A stretch of 64,000 bases of DNA, from contig NZ_JAEKFI010000004.1 in the NCBI RefSeq assembly GCF_016650635.1, positions 1,968,501 through 2,032,500 of the forward strand, given 5' to 3'. This DNA comes from Pseudomonas sp. TH43. GTDB lineage: Bacteria > Pseudomonadota > Gammaproteobacteria > Pseudomonadales > Pseudomonadaceae. Made by a program: the position numbers and the translations under genes. The notes beneath the pieces were generated by a model. That model searched no databases, was not told where the DNA came from, and worked only from the letters and a program-made list of their open reading frames with translations. Shown here piece by piece: positions 17,713-25,549 of this stretch. Positions within the stretch are counted from its first letter, which is position 1, and each line of letters begins with the position of its first letter.

Positions 17713-19254
17713 ATGACGCAAGCCAATAACGCCGTGTACACCGATCTGAGTGTCGATGATCTGGTAAAAGAAGCCTTGAATCGCGGTGAGGGCGAGCTTG
17801 CCGATACCGGCGCTCTGGTTGTTCGCACCGGTCACCGCACCGGTCGTTCGCCTGTTGACCGTTTCATCGTTGAAGAGCCTTCCACCCAGGCCGCTATCGC
17901 CTGGGGCCCGATCAACCGCAAGTTCCCGGCCGACAAGTTCGATGCCCTGTGGGCTCGCGTCGAGGCATTCAACAACGCGCAAGAGCACTTTGTTTCCCAC
18001 GTGCATGTAGGCGCGGCTGAAGATCACTACCTGGCCGTGAAAATGACCACTCAGACTGCCTGGCAGAATCTGTTCGGTCGTTGCCTGTTCATCAACCCGG
18101 CCCAGTACAACCCGGCTGGCCGTGAAGAATGGCAAGTGCTCAACGTCGCCAACTTCGAGTGCGTGCCTGAGCGTGACGGCACCAACTCCGACGGTTGCGT
18201 GATCCTCAACTTCGCCCAGAAGAAAGTGCTGATCGCCGGCATGCGTTACGCCGGTGAAATGAAGAAAGCCATGTTCTCCGTGCAGAACTTCCTGCTGCCG
18301 GCCGCTGACGTGCTGCCAATGCACTGCGCAGCCAACATCGGCGAAGAAGGCGACGTGACCCTGTTCTTCGGTCTGTCGGGCACCGGTAAAACCACCCTGT
18401 CGGCTGATGAAAGCCGTTACCTGATCGGTGACGACGAACACGGCTGGGGCGAAGGCGTTGTCTTCAACATCGAAGGCGGTTGCTACGCCAAGTGCATCGA
18501 CTTGTCCGAGAAGAACGAGCCGGTTATCTGGAAAGCCATCAAGCACGGCGCTGTGCTGGAAAACGTCGTCATCGACGACGCCAAGCACGCCGACTACGCC
18601 GATGTCAGCCTGACCCAGAACAGCCGCGCCGCTTACCCGCTGGAGCACGTTGCCAAGCGTTCCGAGCAGAACCTGGGCGGCGAGCCAAACGCTGTAATCT
18701 TCCTGACCTGCGACCTGACCGGCGTACTGCCGCCAGTGTCGATCCTCAACGAAGAACAAGCGGCCTACCACTTCCTGTCCGGCTACACCGCCCTGGTGGG
18801 CTCGACTGAAATGGGTTCGGGTAGCGGCATCAAGTCGACCTTCTCCACCTGCTTCGGCGCACCGTTCTTCCCGCGTCCGGCTGGCGAATACGCAGAGCTG
18901 CTGATCAAGCGCATCCGCGGTTTCGGTTCGAAGGTTTACCTGGTCAACACCGGCTGGACCGGCGGTGGCTACGGCGTCGGCAAACGCTTCAACATCCCGA
19001 CCACCCGCGCGGTGATCGCAGCGATCCAGAGCGGCGCGCTGATCGGTGCTGCCACCGAACATCTCGACACCATCAACCTCGACGTGCCTCTGGCCGTACC
19101 GGGCGTTGAAACCAACCTGCTCAACCCACGCAACACCTGGGCTGACAAGGCTGCGTACGACGAGGCTGCCAAGGCACTGGCCGGTCTGTTCATCGAGAAC
19201 TTCAAGAAGTTCGAAGTGAGCGACGCGATCAAGGCTGCTGGGCCGAAGTTGTAA
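17713..19254 (+). CDS. pckA: Phosphoenolpyruvate carboxykinase (ATP)
   Basis: A 513-residue cytosolic gluconeogenic enzyme (oxaloacetate + ATP to PEP + CO2 + ADP). The P-loop is GLSGTGKTT (220-228), followed by TLSADESRYLIGDDEHGW with metal-binding acidic residues. RTGRSPVDRF near 42-51 is the substrate-binding arginine region. ATG 17713 is chosen with GGGGA upstream; an in-frame ATG at 17650 would add 21 residues overlapping a palindrome and is less likely. Followed by a clear terminator. Confidence 0.95.
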   Translation: MTQANNAVYTDLSVDDLVKEALNRGEGELADTGALVVRTGHRTGRSPVDRFIVEEPSTQAAIAWGPINRKFPADKFDALWARVEAFNNAQEHFVSHVHVGAAEDHYLAVKMTTQTAWQNLFGRCLFINPAQYNPAGREEWQVLNVANFECVPERDGTNSDGCVILNFAQKKVLIAGMRYAGEMKKAMFSVQNFLLPAADVLPMHCAANIGEEGDVTLFFGLSGTGKTTLSADESRYLIGDDEHGWGEGVVFNIEGGCYAKCIDLSEKNEPVIWKAIKHGAVLENVVIDDAKHADYADVSLTQNSRAAYPLEHVAKRSEQNLGGEPNAVIFLTCDLTGVLPPVSILNEEQAAYHFLSGYTALVGSTEMGSGSGIKSTFSTCFGAPFFPRPAGEYAELLIKRIRGFGSKVYLVNTGWTGGGYGVGKRFNIPTTRAVIAAIQSGALIGAATEHLDTINLDVPLAVPGVETNLLNPRNTWADKAAYDEAAKALAGLFIENFKKFEVSDAIKAAGPKL

Positions 19255-19273
19255 GATTGGTTTGTTGTGAATG

Positions 19274-19302
19274 AAAAAGCCGTCCTTTGGGGCGGCTTTT
19301 TT
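19274..19302 (+). terminator. Rho-independent terminator of pckA
   Basis: AAAAAGCCGTCCTTTGGGGC is followed by GGCTTTTTT, a GC stem with a T run 20 nt after the pckA stop. Confidence 0.9.
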
Positions 19303-19416
19303 GTGGGTGAAGATTTAGTGGGTGGTACAGCTAAACTGCCATTATTCCAACAGTATTGCGGCTAATTAGCGAAAATAATGTCACTTAAGGAATCGCGAAA
19401 TTCCGATTCTCGGTCA

Positions 19417-19689
19417 TCACGGCCATTGCTGCCGGGCATGCATTATTCGCAGAACTTGCACGCAATCATCTTTAATCATGTAGACGATGATGTAATTGGA
19501 GGCTGCGACGATTTCTCGTGTGCCCTCAACTTTGCCTTTTCTGTACAAGGTCGGGCGCTGTCGGGCGACTTCCCCTTTTGATTCGAATATCTCGTCGAGA
19601 TCGGCAGCTGCAACAGGGTTGTCCCGACTAATTCGATCCATTATTCGGTCTCGGTCGTCATGCGCCTCAGGGCGCCAGACCAACCTCAT
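19417..19689 (-). CDS. RelE/ParE-family toxin
   Basis: A 90-residue protein with the family layout LVWRPEAHDDRDRIMDRIS, NPVAAADL, RPTLYRKGKVEGTREIV, NYIIVYMI and a C-terminal RIMHARQQWP. ParE-type members poison gyrase; RelE-type members cleave mRNA. The pattern favours ParE, which is inference. Its ATG overlaps the stop of the upstream partner by one base (TGATG). Confidence 0.88.
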   Translation of the reverse strand: MRLVWRPEAHDDRDRIMDRISRDNPVAAADLDEIFESKGEVARQRPTLYRKGKVEGTREIVAASNYIIVYMIKDDCVQVLRIMHARQQWP

Positions 19690-20132
19690 CAGCGCGCTCG
19701 TTTACGGAGAGCATCGCGTTTGGCAGCAAATATTCGGCGGCTGTCTTCATCGCTGATGCTCGGCCTTGGGTCATCAATGCTGAGTTGCACCTGTCGCTTG
19801 AACCATTCCTCATAAGCGGCCGCCTCGTGGGCGTGTTTCATTGCTTCGGCACGATCAGGCCGAGCGTAGGTTTTCAATTGCTGGGGGTCGTAACTGGAGG
19901 CGTCTACATTGAAGTGGCTGATACCCAATCCTTGCAAATAGGTCACCAGCGTTTCAAGCCGCTTGAACAGACGTACCTGACCACTACGCTGCGCTGCCAG
20001 CGAGCATTCTTTTCTTCCCTGCGAAATTTGAATCGACCAGCCGCCCGGTTGGGCGACGATATTCGTGCTGCTGACGGATCCGTTTTCAATCAATCGAGCA
20101 AGGGTGCTGTGATCGATAGTTTCAGTGGTCAT
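19689..20132 (-). CDS. Putative antitoxin of the ParE-type toxin
   Basis: A 147-residue protein coded directly upstream of the toxin with a 1-nt overlap, the usual antitoxin position. I do not recognise a classic ribbon-helix-helix or Phd N-terminus. It has a roughly 85-residue beta/alpha N-terminal part containing GGWSIQISQGRKECSLAAQR, then an acidic/basic helical C-terminus (EWFKRQVQLSIDDPRPSISD...) that may wrap the toxin. ATG 20132 is given. A TTG at 20190-20192 with a very good AGGAG 7 nt upstream would add 20 residues, so the start is open. Confidence 0.65.
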   Translation of the reverse strand: MTTETIDHSTLARLIENGSVSSTNIVAQPGGWSIQISQGRKECSLAAQRSGQVRLFKRLETLVTYLQGLGISHFNVDASSYDPQQLKTYARPDRAEAMKHAHEAAAYEEWFKRQVQLSIDDPRPSISDEDSRRIFAAKRDALRKRAR

Positions 20133-20254
20133 GAAGGTGAGCCCTTGATTGAACAGTGGCTCACATCGTACGCAATCAATAGTAGTTTGCAAATTTCAAC
20201 TCCTGCTTTGGACATTTGCGTCGAGCATTCATGCTCTTTTGGTGTGGCAGATTT

Positions 20255-20554
20255 TTACGCCGGAGCTTTCCAGTTGAGCATTTGCTGCTGCGCGACTTGC
20301 AGCAGATCACATCCATCCTGCGTCAGTAGATAGAGGGCGTGCGTGATGTGGGGGATGTCTTCGATGTCGGCTTGTTTGAAGCAGAGGCAGTAGAGGGTTT
20401 GCAGCAGGTCGCTGGAGGCGCGCAGGCGTTGGACGGCGCATTCGAGGATGTCTTGTGGGTTAGCCGCTGTATCGATGATCAGGGGCTTGGTTTCGGTGAG
20501 ATTGGATTCGAGTGGGCGGTAGCGATCGGTGGTTAATTGATTCCATGTTTTCAT
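20255..20554 (-). CDS. Small helical protein, DUF3077-like, paralogue A
   Basis: 99 residues, function unknown. The C-terminal half (AVQRLRASSDLLQTLYCLCF...ALYLLTQDGCDLLQVA) is amphipathic helix and is nearly identical in pattern to the protein at 22150-22410; the two are paralogues on either side of the hydrolase gene. The ATG at 20554 uses GAGGA, which lies at the end of an upstream 62-codon ORF. It is preceded by a strongly structured leader. Confidence 0.75.
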   Translation of the reverse strand: MKTWNQLTTDRYRPLESNLTETKPLIIDTAANPQDILECAVQRLRASSDLLQTLYCLCFKQADIEDIPHITHALYLLTQDGCDLLQVAQQQMLNWKAPA

Positions 20555-20850
20555 TTTATTGATCCTCAATTGCTTCCGGGAGAAGCCACCACATCGTGAC
20601 CAAGCGACAGGAGGCGACTGTGTTCGGGTTGGTCAACCGGTGAGGATCGTGCACATACCCGGCACACCCGAAGGTGTCCCAAACACAGTCACCATAAACT
20701 GCAGGCAATTGAGTGCCGGCAGCATACAGCGCATGTGTACGCACGATCCATTCGGGTGACCAAGCCCGAGCCGCTGATTAGCAGCGACAGGCACGACTAT
20801 AGATTCGCACCCTCAAATCCCGATAGTCGACAAAGCGTCTGTCGCTGTAG
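20555..20850 (-). promoter_or_regulatory. Structured leader upstream of small-protein gene A
   Basis: Contains CAGCGACAG (20782-20790) with CTGTCGCTG (20839-20847), nested CGACTAT/ATAGTCG, AACACAGTC (20682-20690) with GACTGTGTT (20616-20624), and a 30-nt imperfect inverted repeat between 20623-20652 and 20741-20770. Similar order and sequence blocks occur upstream of the DUF3077-like gene at 57.5 kb. Confidence 0.5.
20556..20744 (-). CDS. Possible 62-codon leader ORF
   Basis: A GTG-started ORF (Trp/Cys-containing, ending LPEAIEDQ) whose TAA stop lies 1 nt before the ATG of paralogue A, and whose last codons contain that gene's GAGGA. This would suit translational coupling, but the ORF has no good ribosome binding site and may simply be open sequence in a structured leader. 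No family recognised. Confidence 0.25.
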   Translation of the reverse strand: MRTHALYAAGTQLPAVYGDCVWDTFGCAGYVHDPHRLTNPNTVASCRLVTMWWLLPEAIEDQ

Positions 20851-20900
20851 GAACGGGACGAAGATTTCATCGGACGTTACGACCGTTTGATCAACACTTT

Positions 20901-22043
20901 TCAACGCAAATGCGCATACGCCGAAATATCCAGCAAACTCGTCGCCAACCCCGTCGCCGGTTTGTAGATCGGGCCTTTTACCGTCGAGAACGCTACACCT
21001 TTGCTGCCCAGCGAAACATAGCGTTCGCCTTTGTCCAGCTCGGTGAAGTAGGTGTAGGAAAGGTTGCGCATCAGCTGGTATTTCGCCTCGTCGCGGGCGA
21101 TTGCATTGCTGACGTTTTGCAGGTCGGCCTGGGTCAGGTTCAGGGTTTTGTTCAGTGGCACGCCCCAGCGCTTGAGGCAGACTTCGGCGAGGTGGCGGAC
21201 GATGCGGCCGGGCTCGATCAGTGCTTTGCGGTCGTTGGCGCTGCTCGGAACGCCGCCGCTGGCGGTGGCGTTGCCGACCATGGTGGCGTGGCGGCCGGCC
21301 ATTGGGTAGATGTAGGTTTTGGTGCCCGTGGCGGTCTGTGGAATGACACAGCTGAAGCCTTTGGAGCGCTCGTCGCGAGCATAGAAACCGACATACTCTT
21401 TGACGTTGGCAGCGAGTTTGATGCGTTCGTCCTGAAAGTTGCCAATGCCGGGAACTGGGTCCAGAGCGAAAATATTAACCGGGATATTCCTCAGTGCGTT
21501 GTCCTTGAACATCGCATTGGCCAGCATATGGCAACTAATGCCGCCGCGGCTCCAGCCGACCAGGTTAACTTGAGTGGGGATGACACCGTCTTTGCGGAAC
21601 GTCTTGATAATCTGTTCCTGCAACTTCTGTTGAGTGACGCTTCGGTCGCCGTAGTTGTATTTGCGCCAAAACCAGGAACCCTCTGCCTTTACATCTTCGA
21701 TAGGAATACCGGCGGCTTTTAGTCGGTTGTATTCGGCCTCGGTCAGTTGTTGGCGCTGCCAGTCACATCGACCTTTGAGGATGTTCATGGCGTGTTGCAC
21801 GTTTTCTTCCCAGCCCTTGCCAAACAGCGTGCCGCTGAGGCCGTAATCCTTGGTTTGGGTGAAGAGATCATCGGCCTGCAGATTGCCGCTGCCTGGTCCG
21901 TCGACCACAATCCATTCGGCGAATTCGCGTCCGGCATGATGAGAGGCCAGCGTCGATACCAGTTCGCCATCCCAAAAGTTTTCATGGTTGATGTCGAACT
22001 TGTTAGAGCCGGTGCCGCAAAAAAATATGGTGACGACTGTCAT
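20901..22043 (-). CDS. Predicted alpha/beta-hydrolase (lipase-like, possible secreted effector)
   Basis: A 380-residue protein. A nucleophile elbow GWSRG (163-167, S165) follows a beta strand (QVNLVGWSRGGISCHMLA). D195 (FALDPVPG) and H252 (AGRHATM) could complete a Ser-Asp-His triad. The N-terminus VVTIFFCGTGSNKFD resembles the first strand and oxyanion region of DUF2235/Tle- and DUF5621-type effector hydrolases. No signal peptide. ATG 22043 has AAGGG upstream; 58 upstream in-frame residues look non-coding. The role as a type VI or other secreted lipase is inference. Confidence 0.65.
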   Translation of the reverse strand: MTVVTIFFCGTGSNKFDINHENFWDGELVSTLASHHAGREFAEWIVVDGPGSGNLQADDLFTQTKDYGLSGTLFGKGWEENVQHAMNILKGRCDWQRQQLTEAEYNRLKAAGIPIEDVKAEGSWFWRKYNYGDRSVTQQKLQEQIIKTFRKDGVIPTQVNLVGWSRGGISCHMLANAMFKDNALRNIPVNIFALDPVPGIGNFQDERIKLAANVKEYVGFYARDERSKGFSCVIPQTATGTKTYIYPMAGRHATMVGNATASGGVPSSANDRKALIEPGRIVRHLAEVCLKRWGVPLNKTLNLTQADLQNVSNAIARDEAKYQLMRNLSYTYFTELDKGERYVSLGSKGVAFSTVKGPIYKPATGLATSLLDISAYAHLR

Positions 22044-22149
22044 GACGTTGCCCTTGTTGGATATAAGAGCAGACACGTTAGTGCGCGGTTTGATAATTAA
22101 TAAAGCGTGGGGTTGTATCCAGGTTTGTGAGTGTTGTATTTGTCGGGTG

Positions 22150-22410
22150 TTATTTAACTTGCAGTTTTGCAACTTGCAGCAAGTCGCAGCCGTCCTGTAC
22201 CAATAGATAAAGCGCATTGACGATGTTGGGAATGTCTTTTACGTCGGCTTGTTTGAAACACAAACAGTAAAGTGTTTCCAGCAGATCGCTGGCGGCGCGC
22301 AGGCGTTGATCGGCAGCATCAAGCAGATCGCTGTGGCTGGCGTTGGTGTCGATCACCATGACGGGATTTTCGCTGTAGCAGGTCTTCAGTGGGTGATAAC
22401 GATTGATCAT
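22150..22410 (-). CDS. Small helical protein, DUF3077-like, paralogue B
   Basis: 86 residues. The core ADQRLRAASDLLETLYCLCF ... NALYLLVQDGCDLLQVAK matches the protein at 20255-20554 almost position by position. ATG 22410 is the natural start by alignment to its paralogue; its ribosome binding site is weak. It lies 106 nt upstream of the hydrolase in the same direction, so the three genes may be one transcript. It could be a chaperone or immunity-like partner (speculative). Confidence 0.72.
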   Translation of the reverse strand: MINRYHPLKTCYSENPVMVIDTNASHSDLLDAADQRLRAASDLLETLYCLCFKQADVKDIPNIVNALYLLVQDGCDLLQVAKLQVK

Positions 22411-22712
22411 GGTGAGGCTTGTCCTGTTCGAGGGCGCTCGGGCGGCAGACTGAATATTCAAAGCCGCGCCGGCCACTATAGGAGGCCGCTGGGCAGCGGA
22501 ACAAGACGGCCGCAATGGACAGTGTTTGTAGGGGTTTTTCCGGGGTTTGAGGAGATGCCCTACGCCATTTATAGAGTTTTTAAAGGCAAAACCCTTAGAC
22601 GAAAAATTTCCCACGAGTTTGTCAGGCGATTCGCGGTAAACCGCTGTATCGTGCGCGCCAGAATCTGTAGGACGTTTCCAAACGTCTGACACGCGCTTAA
22701 AGGGAATTGGGT
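22411..22712. other. 302-bp intergenic region
   Basis: Divergent promoters for paralogue B and the exported protein are expected here. GCCGCTGGGCAGCGGA near 22488 is a small hairpin. Nothing else is recognised. Confidence 0.4.
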
Positions 22713-23216
22713 ATGCAATGGCTACGAATGGCCTCGATTTTATTGCTGTGGGCCAGCGGTTGCCGTCTGACGATGGCGTCTGACGCAGGCAACGCATTGA
22801 TGTTCAACAATCTGCAACGCACAGGTTGGCCGGACGCGCTGTCCAGCCAGACGGACATGGACACTGCCTCGCGGGGTGAGGTGCTGATGTTCGCCAAGGC
22901 CCTTTTGGCCAGCGAAGCGCTGGACGAGAAGGGGCTTGAGCAACGACTCGGCGTGCCGCACGTGCAGCTCAAATCGATCAGGCAAGTACGCGATGGCTTG
23001 TGGGATCGTTTGCTGAGCACCTATCGCAACGCCAGTCAGGATTGTGATGAACAACCCTTCTGCCCGCGAGTGCGCAGCGTGGCTGACTTGCGTCAGTTGG
23101 CGGCGGCATTTACTGGCGACATCAGCCCAGCGCATGCGTTGTGGGTGAGCAAGAGCCAGGACGTGCACGAGCAAGTGTTAGACCAGCAACTGCGCGTGGC
23201 GGTGTTGCGGCCCTGA
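22713..23216 (+). CDS. Small exported protein of unknown function
   Basis: 167 residues. Residues 1-22 form a signal sequence (MQWLRMASILLLWASGCRLT); ASGC at 14-17 is a weak lipobox, so lipidation is possible. The mature part is helical and contains DCDEQPFCPRVRSVADL with two cysteines. Preceded by AAAGGGA. No family recognised. Confidence 0.7.
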   Translation: MQWLRMASILLLWASGCRLTMASDAGNALMFNNLQRTGWPDALSSQTDMDTASRGEVLMFAKALLASEALDEKGLEQRLGVPHVQLKSIRQVRDGLWDRLLSTYRNASQDCDEQPFCPRVRSVADLRQLAAAFTGDISPAHALWVSKSQDVHEQVLDQQLRVAVLRP

Positions 23217-23246
23217 ACCTCAGGTTTTGTGTTGTTCTGACCGGCC

Positions 23247-23274
23247 TCTTCGCGAGCAGGCTCGCTCCCACAGG
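23247..23274. repeat. Single REP upstream of recQ-like gene
   Basis: One REP core CGCGAGCAGGCTCGCTCCCA without an inverted mate. Confidence 0.85.
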
Positions 23275-23396
23275 GGCCGTGGCGTTCAAGTAATCGCTGT
23301 ATCATTCCGAATCGATTTGGCCCCCGACCTTTTCTCGACTCGCTGCGATCGCCCGCTAGGCTGTTGGCATGGCAGCGGTCAAAGGAGTGACAGCGA

Positions 23397-25334
23397 ATGC
23401 ACAACACCCTGGAACAGGTTTTTGGTTATCCACAGTTTCGACCCGGACAAGAGGCCGCGATCAGTGCGGTGCTGGCCGGGCGCTCGGCGGCGGCGATTTT
23501 CCCCACCGGTTCCGGCAAGTCCCTTTGCTACCAATTACCGGCGTTGTTGCTGCCCAATCTGACGCTGGTGGTCTCGCCACTGTTGGCGCTGATGCAAGAC
23601 CATTTGGCGTTCCTGCAACGCCATGGCATTTCGGCGGGCAGTATCGATTCGGCGCAGAGCCGTGACGACGCCAATGATGTAATGGCCCGCGCCCGTTCGG
23701 GCGAATTGAAGATCCTGATGATTTCCGTGGAGCGCTTGAAGAACGAGCGCTTCCGCAACTTTTTGCAGCAGGTGCCGATCTCGTTGCTGGTGGTGGACGA
23801 GGCGCACTGCATCTCGGAATGGGGCCACAATTTCCGCCCCGACTACCTCAAGCTGCCGGACTACCAACGCCAGTTCAATATCCCGCAGGCCTTGCTGCTG
23901 ACGGCTACGGCGACGCCGAAAGTGATCGCCGACATGCAGACCAAATTCGCCATCGCCCCGGAGGATGTGGTCACCACCGGTTTCTACCGGCCCAACCTCA
24001 ATCTGCTGGTGGAGCCAGTGCGCGGTCAGGACAAGCGCCGACGCCTGGTGGAGTGGATGGCGGCGCGACCAGGGCAGCCGAGCATTGTCTACGTCACCTT
24101 GCAGAAAACCGCTGAGCACATCGCCGAACACCTGGGTCGCAACGGGATTCAGGCCGAGGCCTATCACGCCGGTTTGCCTCACGATCAGCGCGAAGGCATT
24201 CAGAAACGCTTCATGGCCGGGCAGTCCAATTGCATCGTCGCGACCATCGCTTTCGGCATGGGCATCGACAAGAGCGACATCCGCAATGTCGTGCACTTCG
24301 ACTTGCCCAAATCGATCGAAAACTATAGCCAGGAAATCGGCCGTGCCGGACGTGACGGGCAGCCGTCGGATTGTCTGGTACTGGCCAACCGCGACAGCCT
24401 CAACGTGCTGGAAAACTTCGTCTACGGCGATACACCGGAGCGCGACGGCATTCGCTATGTGCTCGATGAACTGAAGGCGTCGGTGCCTGAAGGGCAGTGG
24501 GAGTTTCTGCTCGGGCCGTTGGCGGATCAGAGCAACATTCGCGCGTTGCCGCTGAAGACCTTGCTGGTGCAGCTTGAGCTGCGCGGATTGATCGCGCCGC
24601 GTTACGCCTATTACGCCGAGTACCGTTTCAAATACCTGCTGGAGCCTGAAGCCTTGCTTGAGCGTTTCGAGGGTGAGCGCAGAGATTTCGTCGCGGCAAT
24701 CATTCAGACATCAAGTCGCGCACGCACTTGGGCCACGGTAAGTTTCGAGGCGATGTACCAGCAGTATTCGGCGGAACGCAACCGGGTGGTGAAGGCGCTG
24801 GATTATTTTCAGGAGAAGGGCTGGGTCGAGCTTGAGAGCAAGCAGATGACCGAGGTCTACAGCCTGTTGCAGAGTGAGTTCGACAGCGGCGTTTTGAGCG
24901 CTGAGCTGCACGACTATTTCACCCGACATGAACAGACCGAAGTCGCGCGGATTCACGCGATGCTCGAAGTATTCGCCACCGAGCGTTGCCTGGGTTATCG
25001 CTTGGCCGAGTACTTTGGTGACCACAATGCACCTGAACGGTGTGGGCATTGCTCGGTGTGTCATGGGCAGGTTGCCCATTTGCCTGCCCCGCCGGAATTG
25101 CCCGCGCTTGTGGATAAAAACTTCACGGCGCTGTGCGGAGATTTTATCCACAGGCATGAGCAACACACCGGCAGTATTCCGACAGCGGAGCGGCTTACAC
25201 GGTTTCTGTGCGGGATCAGCGTGCCGCTCTTCACGAAGCTCAAGGCGCGGACGATTGCTGGCTATGCAACCCTCGAAGGATACCCCTACGCCGAAGTCCG
25301 CCACTGGGCTCAGGAACACCTCAATGCCTTATAG
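23397..25334 (+). CDS. RecQ-family ATP-dependent DNA helicase lacking HRDC
   Basis: A 645-residue superfamily 2 helicase. Motif I is FPTGSGKS (K41), motif II DEAH (134-137), motif III LLTATATP and motif VI QEIGRAGRDG. The RecQ zinc module is present (ERCGHCSVC, near 540). The C-terminus is an RQC-like region of about 110 residues with no recognisable HRDC domain, so it is shorter than canonical RecQ (about 700). It unwinds 3'-tailed DNA in repair or recombination. A second, canonical RecQ elsewhere in the genome would be expected. Confidence 0.88.
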   Translation: MHNTLEQVFGYPQFRPGQEAAISAVLAGRSAAAIFPTGSGKSLCYQLPALLLPNLTLVVSPLLALMQDHLAFLQRHGISAGSIDSAQSRDDANDVMARARSGELKILMISVERLKNERFRNFLQQVPISLLVVDEAHCISEWGHNFRPDYLKLPDYQRQFNIPQALLLTATATPKVIADMQTKFAIAPEDVVTTGFYRPNLNLLVEPVRGQDKRRRLVEWMAARPGQPSIVYVTLQKTAEHIAEHLGRNGIQAEAYHAGLPHDQREGIQKRFMAGQSNCIVATIAFGMGIDKSDIRNVVHFDLPKSIENYSQEIGRAGRDGQPSDCLVLANRDSLNVLENFVYGDTPERDGIRYVLDELKASVPEGQWEFLLGPLADQSNIRALPLKTLLVQLELRGLIAPRYAYYAEYRFKYLLEPEALLERFEGERRDFVAAIIQTSSRARTWATVSFEAMYQQYSAERNRVVKALDYFQEKGWVELESKQMTEVYSLLQSEFDSGVLSAELHDYFTRHEQTEVARIHAMLEVFATERCLGYRLAEYFGDHNAPERCGHCSVCHGQVAHLPAPPELPALVDKNFTALCGDFIHRHEQHTGSIPTAERLTRFLCGISVPLFTKLKARTIAGYATLEGYPYAEVRHWAQEHLNAL

Positions 25335-25424
25335 GAGCAGAGCTTGCTCGCGAAGAGGCCGCCACAGGCCAACAGAGCTGTTGACTGATAGATCGCTTTC
25401 GCGAGCAAGCTCTGCTCCTGCAGG
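25333..25424. repeat. REP variant pair (AGCAAGCTCTGCTCC)
   Basis: GGAGCAGAGCTTGCTCGCGA and its inverted mate CGCGAGCAAGCTCTGCTCCT surround about 50 nt downstream of the helicase. Confidence 0.85.
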
Positions 25425-25549
25425 AATCGCGGCAAGCAGAAGGTTTTATCCATCTGCTGAATGTCGATCATCACCGTAATAAACTTCAAAAAGCGTCGTT
25501 GGCTGAACTATGGTGAGACCAGTCTTTGGATCGCCAACAAGAGAACAAC

